Shown: piece by piece, positions 34,453-39,999 of the stretch
Layout of the letters: each line of letters starts with the position of its first letter
Position numbering within the stretch: the first letter of the stretch is position 1
Origin: SAR324 cluster bacterium
GTDB taxonomy: Bacteria > SAR324 > JACQKK01
Length of the DNA: 39,999 nucleotides
Reading direction: 5' to 3'
NCBI GenBank assembly: GCA_022574555.1
Contig: JACZRV010000021.1
Location: 1-39,999, forward strand
Translations under genes and position numbers: made by a program
Notes under the pieces: model-generated
Told to the model about the DNA's origin: nothing
Databases searched by the model: none
What the model saw: only the letters and a program-made list of their open reading frames with translations

Positions 34453-35243
34453 CCAAGCGGATCATTCCCTGTCTGGACATCAAAGACGGCCGGGTCGTCA
34501 AAGGGGTGAGCTTCATCGGGCTGCGCGACGCCGGCGATCCCCTGGAATTGGCCCAACGATACAACGACCAGTCCGCGGATGAATTGGTTTTTCTGGACAT
34601 CACGGCCAGCCACGAGAAGCGAGGGCTCACGGTCGATTTGGCGGCACGGCTGGCGCGGGTATTGTTTATCCCCTTCACCATCGGAGGCGGCATCTCCAGA
34701 TTGGAAGACATCCACCAGATCGTCACGGCCGGCGCCGACAAGGTTTCCATCAACACCGCCGCGGTGCTCAACCCGGAATTGATTTCCCAGGGGGCCGAGC
34801 GCTTCGGTTCCCAATGCATCGTGGTCGCCATGGATGTCAAACGCCAAGGGGAGCATTGGGAAGTGTTTACCCACGGCGGCAGGCGGCCCACCGGGATCGA
34901 TGCGGAGCAGTGGGCTTTGGAGGTTGAACGGCGGGGAGCCGGAGAGATCCTGCTCACCAGCATGGACCAGGACGGCCAACTGACGGGGTACGACCTGGAA
35001 ATCACGGCGCGCATCAGCCAGTCGGTCAGTATCCCGGTTATCGCCTCCGGCGGCGGCGGCACGATCGAACATTTTTACGATGCGTTCACCCGCGGCCATG
35101 CCGATGCCGTTCTGGCCGCATCGGTGTTTCACTACGGAACCTTCACCGTGTCCGATGTCAAACATGCCCTGAGGGCCAAGAACCTGCCCATGCGGTTGCC
35201 GCCGGAATCCAACAACGGGCAGGAATTAGCGCCCAGCGGCTAA
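34446..35243 (+). CDS. hisF: Imidazole glycerol phosphate synthase subunit HisF
   Basis: The 265-residue barrel protein shows catalytic Asp11 in [14 protein letters not shown] and Asp130 in VAMDVKR, with phosphate sites FTIGGGISR and [11 protein letters not shown]. With the glutaminase HisH it turns PRFAR and ammonia into imidazole glycerol phosphate and AICAR, feeding both histidine and purine pathways. HisH is not in this window. The start overlaps the end of hisA. A short C-terminal tail of about 15 residues extends past the family's usual end. Confidence 0.96.
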   Translation: MLTKRIIPCLDIKDGRVVKGVSFIGLRDAGDPLELAQRYNDQSADELVFLDITASHEKRGLTVDLAARLARVLFIPFTIGGGISRLEDIHQIVTAGADKVSINTAAVLNPELISQGAERFGSQCIVVAMDVKRQGEHWEVFTHGGRRPTGIDAEQWALEVERRGAGEILLTSMDQDGQLTGYDLEITARISQSVSIPVIASGGGGTIEHFYDAFTRGHADAVLAASVFHYGTFTVSDVKHALRAKNLPMRLPPESNNGQELAPSG

Positions 35244-35270
35244 CCCAGGGACAGGGAAAAAGGTTGCGGT

Positions 35271-35522
35271 ATGGCTCGCGTGCTCAAGCCCGGCGGTCGA
35301 TTGGTCATCACCGACCTCGATGCTCACGACCACGATTGGGTGATCGGCGCATTTCACGACCGGTGGTTGGGCTTCCACCGCGCCGATCTCCGGCAGTGGT
35401 TCGAGGCGGCCCGACTGAAAAACGTGATTGTCGAAGATTTGCGAGAGCAGTGCACGGTGGAGTCCCCGCGGGACTCATGTCCCATCGGCTTCGGCATGTT
35501 CATTGCCAAGGGCGAGAAATGA
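35271..35522 (+). pseudogene. C-terminal fragment of a SAM-dependent methyltransferase
   Basis: The 83-codon frame begins MARVLKPGGRLVITDLDAH, a pattern that lies near residue 100-150 in class I methyltransferases, and continues with WLGFHRADLRQWFEAARL to a normal-looking C-terminus. The SAM-binding half (the E/DxGxGxG part) is absent; the DNA upstream is hisF. It may be a remnant of a deleted ArsR-linked or demethylmenaquinone-type methyltransferase. A purine stretch (GGGAAAAAGG) precedes the ATG, so it may still be translated, but it cannot bind SAM by itself. Confidence 0.65.
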
Positions 35523-35623
35523 ACCACGGCCTGGCGTCTTATTAATTCCACGGCACAGGAACGCGCCCTAATATCGGGGACCCGTCTCTCGACCATCGGT
35601 CCCGTATTTTCTACGGATTCGAA

Positions 35624-36430
35624 ATGAAAGCAGAACAATGGGTGCAGGCAGATAAAATCTACGCCACAAAGGATGGCGAACTGGGATGGATTGTCTTCAA
35701 CCAGCCGGAAAAGCGCAACGCTATTTCCATGGAGATGTGGCAGGCCCTGCCTGACTTGATGCAGGCCCACCAGGACGATCCCGGCGTGAGGGTGATCCTC
35801 TTCCGGGGAGCCGGGGATCAAGCGTTCATCTCCGGCGCCGATATCTCCCAATTCGAAAAGTTGCGATCCGATATGAATAAGGCCCAGGATTACAACGCCG
35901 CCACTGAATTGGCCACAGCGGCCATCAAGGAGTCGACCAAGCCCACCGTGGCGATGATCCACGGCTTCTGTTTCGGCGGGGGCGTGGGGATCGCAAGCGC
36001 CTGCGACCTGCGAGTTGCCTCGGCCGACGCACGCTTCCGCATTCCCGCCGCCCGCCTCGGTTTGTCCTATGGATTCGCGGGCATCCAACACTTGATCAGC
36101 CTGGTCGGTGCAGCCAACGCCCGCGAAATCTTCATTACGGCCAGTGTTTACAGCGCTGAGGAGATGCTGCGCATGGGCTATCTCAACCGCGTCTATCCCA
36201 TTGAGCGGCTGGAGCAGGAAACCCTGGCCTACGCCAATGCCATCGCGGCCAACGCGCCGCTCACCGTTCAATCGATCAAGATATCCGTGAACGAAGCCGT
36301 CAAGGACGCCGGCATGCGTGATATGGACAACGTGCAAGCCGCCTTCATTCGCTGTTTCAACAGCAAGGACTACGAAGAAGGACGGCGGGCTTTTATGGAG
36401 AAACGCAATCCGGAATTCCGGGGAGAATAG
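35624..36430 (+). CDS. Crotonase-superfamily protein (enoyl-CoA hydratase/isomerase-like)
   Basis: The 268-residue protein has the crotonase fold signatures: GWIVFNQPEKRNAIS, FISGADISQF (oxyanion hole) and IHGFCFGGGVGIASACDLR. In classic enoyl-CoA hydratase the two catalytic glutamates lie in GGG.EL and in PE..LG. Here these positions read GGGVGI and PAARLG, so both appear to be lost. The protein is thus annotated as a superfamily member acting on some acyl-CoA, not as a hydratase. The start at 35624 is the first ATG after a stretch with no gene. Confidence 0.88.
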   Translation: MKAEQWVQADKIYATKDGELGWIVFNQPEKRNAISMEMWQALPDLMQAHQDDPGVRVILFRGAGDQAFISGADISQFEKLRSDMNKAQDYNAATELATAAIKESTKPTVAMIHGFCFGGGVGIASACDLRVASADARFRIPAARLGLSYGFAGIQHLISLVGAANAREIFITASVYSAEEMLRMGYLNRVYPIERLEQETLAYANAIAANAPLTVQSIKISVNEAVKDAGMRDMDNVQAAFIRCFNSKDYEEGRRAFMEKRNPEFRGE

Positions 36431-36499
36431 ACGGTTCCCAAATTTTCGGCAGAGATCAATCCCTCATTGATCGCGGGAATTACCTTCCAAATCTTGAGG

Positions 36500-36552
36500 G
36501 ACGACTCAACAGATAGACGACTCAACAGATAGACGACTCAACAGATAGACGA
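36500..36552 (+). repeat. 16-bp tandem direct repeat, just over three copies
   Basis: The unit GACGACTCAACAGATA occurs perfectly at 36500-36515, 36516-36531 and 36532-36547, then starts again (GACGA) before diverging. It lies between the convergent crotonase and Fur-family genes, in non-coding DNA. The exact copies point to recent slippage; the number may vary between strains. Confidence 0.92.
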
Positions 36553-36599
36553 TCAACGCAAAGAGAACCAACCCATAGACGACCCGCCGGCATTCATCA

Positions 36600-37070
36600 T
36601 CACTTAGTTTGATACCTTGCGGGGGTTGGCCCGTGGCGGCAATCGCGGCATAGCCCATGCACGAGCACTTCGATCCGTTCCGGCAGAAAGCCGGTGGGTG
36701 ATTCCTCTCCGACGAATTCGGCAGGAACCGAATCGGCATTGAGATCCTCGATTCGACCGCATTGAGTGCAGGCCGTGTGATGGTGGGCCGTTACGCGAGC
36801 ATCGTAACGGGCCGCCTGGTCGAGGGAGGATACCTTGAGTAATATGCCTTTCAGATTGAGCAGGTCCAGGATCTTGTATACCGTGCCCAGCGAGATGGCG
36901 GGCAGATCCGGCCGTACAGCCGCGTAGATCGCCTCGGGTGTCGGATGGCTATCCGTCGAGGCGAGCATGTTGTAGACCGCCATCCGTTGTGGCGTGACTT
37001 TCAGCCCTGCCTGACGGCAGATTGTCGGGAAATTCTTTATTTTTTTTTCAATTTCTGTCTGCGTGACCAT
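36600..37070 (-). CDS. Fur-family metal- or peroxide-responsive repressor
   Basis: The 156-residue protein has the Fur winged helix (LKVTPQRMAVYNML, then ISLGTVYKILDLL) and a C-terminal dimer domain. The metal-site motif HHHTACTQCGRIEDL gives the structural-zinc pair CxxC, and CRDC supplies the second pair. Features agree with PerR- and Fur-type proteins; the overall pattern is nearer PerR, which senses peroxide through metal-bound histidines. It is divergent from thrC with a 208-bp AT-richer space that could hold an autoregulatory site. Confidence 0.88.
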   Translation of the reverse strand: MVTQTEIEKKIKNFPTICRQAGLKVTPQRMAVYNMLASTDSHPTPEAIYAAVRPDLPAISLGTVYKILDLLNLKGILLKVSSLDQAARYDARVTAHHHTACTQCGRIEDLNADSVPAEFVGEESPTGFLPERIEVLVHGLCRDCRHGPTPARYQTK

Positions 37071-37278
37071 ATCGCTACTTCTCCCGATTTCCGGTCAAGT
37101 CCCTCAAGAATATCCAATAAGGCGATTATCCTGCGATTCATTATCCCACAGACCTTCGACGCTGTAAAATTTTGCCACGACCTTCCGGTGAGGTCATACT
37201 GGGCCCGTGTAAGTATGAACCACCCGCGCCCGCGTTCGGGCTGCGGATTGCCCGCCTTACCCGATCGATTGAATTGCC

Positions 37279-38739
37279 ATGCCATATATCAGCACAAGGG
37301 GTGCCGGCGAAATGCTGGCCTTTTCCGATGCGGTGATCGCCGGTCTTGCCGGCGACGGCGGTCTCTATGTGCCGGCCACCATCCCAGACGTGCGGGCGAA
37401 GCTCGCCGAGTGGCGGTCGTTACCCTACAACGATCTGTGCCGAGCGATTTTCCAGTGTTACTGCGACGGAAACCTCGGGGCGAAAGCCTTGGGCGGGATG
37501 ATCGAGGAGAGCTACGCGGCGTTCCCGCATGCGGACGTGACGCCTCTGGTGCGTGTGGGCGAGGCATTCGTGCTCGAGCTGTTCCACGGCCCCACCTTGG
37601 CTTTCAAGGACCTCGCACTTCAGTTTCTGGGAATTTTATTCGAGCACTTGCTGCGGCACAGGGGGACGCGAATGACCGTCCTCGGCGCGACCTCCGGCGA
37701 CACGGGCAGTGCGGCCATACACGCGCTGCGCGGCAAGCGCGGGATCGAAGTCTTCATGCTCCATCCCCACGGCCGCGTCAGTCCCATGCAGAGGCGGCAG
37801 ATGACCACGGTACCCGACGCAAATATTCACTGTGTCGCCGTGGAGGGCAGCTTTGACGATGCCCAGGCGGTCGTGAAGGATCTGTTCAACGATCATTCAT
37901 TTAACGATGAAGTAAATCTGGGAGCGGTCAATTCCATCAATTGGGCCCGCATCATGGCCCAGATTGTGTACTATTTTTACGCCTACTTCCGACTGCTAGA
38001 ATGGCCGTCAGCCGAGCTGCCGGCCCGCCGCGCGATGGCCCTGGGAGCACCGGTAAGGTTCGCCGTACCGACGGGAAACTTCGGCCATATCTATGCCGGC
38101 TATCTGGCCAAGCGCATGGGCTTGCCCATCGAACGGCTGATTCTCGCCACCAACGCCAATGAAATCCTGCACCGGTTCGTTCAAACCGGGGTTTACAGGG
38201 TGGGCCAGGTCATGCCAACGGTAAGCCCTTCCATGGATATTCAAGTGGCCAGCAATTTCGAGCGGTATCTGTTCGAATTGGCCGGGCGGGATGCCTCGCA
38301 GTTGCGCTCCTGGATGTCTAATTTCTCTGTAAACGGGGAACTGAAACTCGATACGAGCGTCTTTACCCGTGTCGCGGACGATTTCGTCTCCGCGGCGGTG
38401 GACGAAGCGGAGACACTGGCAACGATGCGGGAGGTCTGGGAGCGCCATGGTTACTTGTTCGATCCCCATACGGCAGTGGGTGTACAGGCGGCGCGGATCT
38501 ACGCCGCTTCCAACGATGCCGTCCCCACCATCTGCATGGCCACGGCGCATCCTGCCAAGTTTGCCGAGGCGGTCCACCGGGCCATCGGCGAGGAGCCGCC
38601 CTTGCCTCCGTCATTGGCGGGACTTGGGGACCTGCCCGAGCGGTTGACGGTTCTGCCCGCGGAATCCGGCGCGGTGCGAACGTTCATCAGGGAAACGTTG
38701 ACCCGGAATGCTGCAGGCGCATCCGTGGGGAATAAATGA
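37279..38739 (+). CDS. thrC: Threonine synthase
   Basis: The 486-residue protein starts PYISTRGAGEMLAFSDA, typical of the long threonine synthases of proteobacteria and yeast. The PLP lysine is Lys110 in GPTLAFKDLALQ, and the phosphate-binding loops LGATSGDTGSAA and PTGNFGHIYAGYLAKRMG are intact. It converts O-phosphohomoserine to threonine and phosphate. Its stop overlaps the next start by four bases (ATGA). hom and thrB are not next to it. Confidence 0.96.
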   Translation: MPYISTRGAGEMLAFSDAVIAGLAGDGGLYVPATIPDVRAKLAEWRSLPYNDLCRAIFQCYCDGNLGAKALGGMIEESYAAFPHADVTPLVRVGEAFVLELFHGPTLAFKDLALQFLGILFEHLLRHRGTRMTVLGATSGDTGSAAIHALRGKRGIEVFMLHPHGRVSPMQRRQMTTVPDANIHCVAVEGSFDDAQAVVKDLFNDHSFNDEVNLGAVNSINWARIMAQIVYYFYAYFRLLEWPSAELPARRAMALGAPVRFAVPTGNFGHIYAGYLAKRMGLPIERLILATNANEILHRFVQTGVYRVGQVMPTVSPSMDIQVASNFERYLFELAGRDASQLRSWMSNFSVNGELKLDTSVFTRVADDFVSAAVDEAETLATMREVWERHGYLFDPHTAVGVQAARIYAASNDAVPTICMATAHPAKFAEAVHRAIGEEPPLPPSLAGLGDLPERLTVLPAESGAVRTFIRETLTRNAAGASVGNK

Positions 38740-39188
38740 GCAAGGACAAATTCGAGCAGATGCGCAGGCTGGTGGAGGAAATTATACCGTTCAATCGGAT
38801 TCTGGGTTTAGAGCTGATCGACGCCGATGGGGGAAAGGCCTCGCTCCGGTTTGATTTCCGCGACGATCTGGTGGGAAACTTCAAAATGGGAATCCTCCAC
38901 GGCGGCGTCATCTCCTCCGTCCTGGACGTTGCCGGTGCCGTAGCCGTGATTTCCAGCATCGAAGGCGACGAACCGTTGAAGGGATTGAGCACGGTGGACC
39001 TGCGGATCGATTTTCTCCTCCCCGGTGGCGGCAATCATTTTATCGCCACGGGCCACGTCATGCGCCCGGGCCGCACCCTGGCCTCCACTCGCATGGAATT
39101 GCGCAACGACGACGATAAACTGATCGCCATCGGATCGGCCGTGTACCGGGTCAGCACCAAGGACCAATATGTCCTGATGAGTATTTAA
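38736..39188 (+). CDS. Hotdog-fold thioesterase, PaaI-like
   Basis: The 150-residue protein shows the hotdog helix motif LHGGVISSVLDVAGAVAV and the following strand LSTVDLRIDFLLPG, as in PaaI/YbgC-like acyl-CoA thioesterases. They hydrolyse acyl-CoA thioesters; substrate is unknown. It is translationally coupled to thrC and is followed after eight bases by a truncated DUF971 gene. Confidence 0.87.
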   Translation: MSKDKFEQMRRLVEEIIPFNRILGLELIDADGGKASLRFDFRDDLVGNFKMGILHGGVISSVLDVAGAVAVISSIEGDEPLKGLSTVDLRIDFLLPGGGNHFIATGHVMRPGRTLASTRMELRNDDDKLIAIGSAVYRVSTKDQYVLMSI

Positions 39189-39196
39189 CGGATTTC

Positions 39197-39415
39197 ATGG
39201 CAACTTCAATAGGCAGGCGCAAGCCAAAGGACGTCGTTTTTGGGGACGACCTCACCATCGAATGGCGGGACGGTGAGGTCAGCCATTATCCTTTTTTTGG
39301 GCTGCGCGATGTCTGTCCCTGCGCAGGGTGTGTTCACCAATTCGAGAGGTCCCAATCCACCAGGTACACCGGCGCAAAATCCGCCTTAACATTCTTCGCT
39401 CCACCCTGCGGCTGA
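39197..39415 (+). pseudogene. Truncated DUF971-domain gene
   Basis: The first 46 or so residues match DUF971 (gamma-butyrobetaine hydroxylase N-terminal-like): LTIEWRDGEVSHYPFFGLRD then VCPCAGCVH. In intact homologues the segment continues with an Asp/Glu-Thr-Gly-Arg stretch and about 40 more residues. Here homology stops near 39335, at the point where the convergent BNR-like gene ends, and the remaining codons to 39415 are that gene's antisense. The gene seems cut by a rearrangement. Confidence 0.6.
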
Positions 39416-39999
39416 TCATTGAACTGAATCAGCATCGAAAGGATACTGTCGGCTTTCCACCGTTCTGTGTCCAGAACCGGCTCTGCTCGACCCACCGGCT
39501 CACTCCATAGGACACGCAAGTTTCCGGATTGTACCCTGTAGTCTGTCGGCTCCAACAGCCGTACAACCATGCGGCCATCCGCGTTCTCGGTTCCATAGAC
39601 AACGTAGACGATGCCATTGCTTGCCACGAGCACCCCAGGCCGGCTGATTGGCGACGACAGGCTTCCGATGCCCTGCATTACGTATGGCTGTCGACACTGG
39701 GTGATAATGGAGATTTGCCAAGCAGTACCGTCAAACCAAGCATGGTGGATTTGGATTACTCCCTGGGCATCGTTTGCTATATAGGCAATGTGTGGATTAC
39801 CCCGCGCGTCAAGTGCCATACCGTTTTGATGAGATAAGTTTGATACAGGTTGAATTGCTAGAATCGTAGGTGAGTTGGCTGGTGTTATCGGTAGTCGGAG
39901 CGGGTGATCCTGGTGGGTAAACCACTCCTGCAGATTTCCCAGCGAAACGACCAAGTCGACATTACGATTCTCCACAATGCCCTTGGGGTTGTGGCTATG
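39334..39999 (-). CDS. BNR-repeat-like protein, 5' part beyond window
   Basis: The reading frame is open to the right edge (the most upstream codons read HSHNPKGI), so the N-terminal part is missing from the window. The visible 222 residues contain motifs of sialidase-like propeller repeats: NGMALDARGNPHIAYIANDA, then HHAWFDGTAWQ and VLVASNGIVYVVYGTE. BNR-type propellers are commonly found in carbohydrate-active or secreted proteins. The frame ends at 39334 right at the breakpoint of the DUF971 gene, so it may have arrived by rearrangement or insertion. Its family is uncertain. Confidence 0.6.
   Translation of the reverse strand, partial: HSHNPKGIVENRNVDLVVSLGNLQEWFTHQDHPLRLPITPANSPTILAIQPVSNLSHQNGMALDARGNPHIAYIANDAQGVIQIHHAWFDGTAWQISIITQCRQPYVMQGIGSLSSPISRPGVLVASNGIVYVVYGTENADGRMVVRLLEPTDYRVQSGNLRVLWSEPVGRAEPVLDTERWKADSILSMLIQFNDQPQGGAKNVKADFAPVYLVDWDLSNW

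Noticed and set aside
37071..37278. Possible Fur/PerR box (AATAAGGCGATTAT-like) between the regulator gene and thrC
   Set aside because: Only loosely palindromic and unlike the published consensus sites; could be chance in an AT-richer region.

Overview
The window is a bacterial chromosome segment, GC-rich by eye, with short AT-rich patches upstream of recA and in the gene-poor stretches. The housekeeping genes (serC, recA, a long-form purM, hisA-hisF, a thrC whose start resembles the proteobacterial type) and the chemosensory operon fit a Gram-negative, probably proteobacterial or proteobacteria-like lineage. The sequence alone does not allow a confident phylum call. No rRNA, tRNA, CRISPR array or intact prophage was recognised.

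Layout. 1-600: two gene fragments (class III cyclase, MATE transporter) joined tail to tail. 613-2952: lipoprotein with Ig-like domains and an M60-type HExxH metalloprotease motif. 3143-5188: two-domain oligopeptide-type ABC ATPase with no transporter partners nearby. 5310-7168 (minus): serC followed by a GDSL esterase. 7285-9012: IlvD/Edd-family dehydratase. 9035-12994 (minus): a roughly 1,320-residue coiled-coil protein of unknown function, divergent from the chemosensory operon. 13575-21319: cheB, cheR, receiver-histidine kinase, cheY-like, cheA hybrid, cheW. 21320-22700: gene graveyard with an IS1380-type transposase remnant and a decayed second cheW. 22703-25375: soluble methyl-accepting protein with five PAS domains in tandem. 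25479-28048: ABC1 kinase, zinc-motif protein and small membrane protein, with a 138-bp tandem duplication between the last two. 28285-30751: FecR-domain protein, PilZ protein, aminotransferase. 31141-35243: recA, purM, hisA-hisF. 35271-39188: methyltransferase fragment, crotonase lacking the usual glutamates, Fur-family regulator, thrC and a hotdog thioesterase. 39197-39999: truncated DUF971 gene meeting a BNR-like protein that runs off the right edge.

How it works together. The chemosensory block holds a full signalling core: soluble PAS receptor, CheW, CheA, CheY-like receiver, CheR and CheB, plus an extra receiver-kinase. Its receptor is cytoplasmic, so it probably senses an internal cue (redox, gas or metabolite). 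No flagellar or pilus genes are seen, so the output is unknown.

The best candidate for something undescribed is this block together with the divergent giant coiled-coil protein. The protein has no domain I can name with confidence, and the link to the operon is inferred only from position. The rest of the window is mainly metabolism scattered among decayed genes, which suggests a genome with much rearrangement and gene loss.
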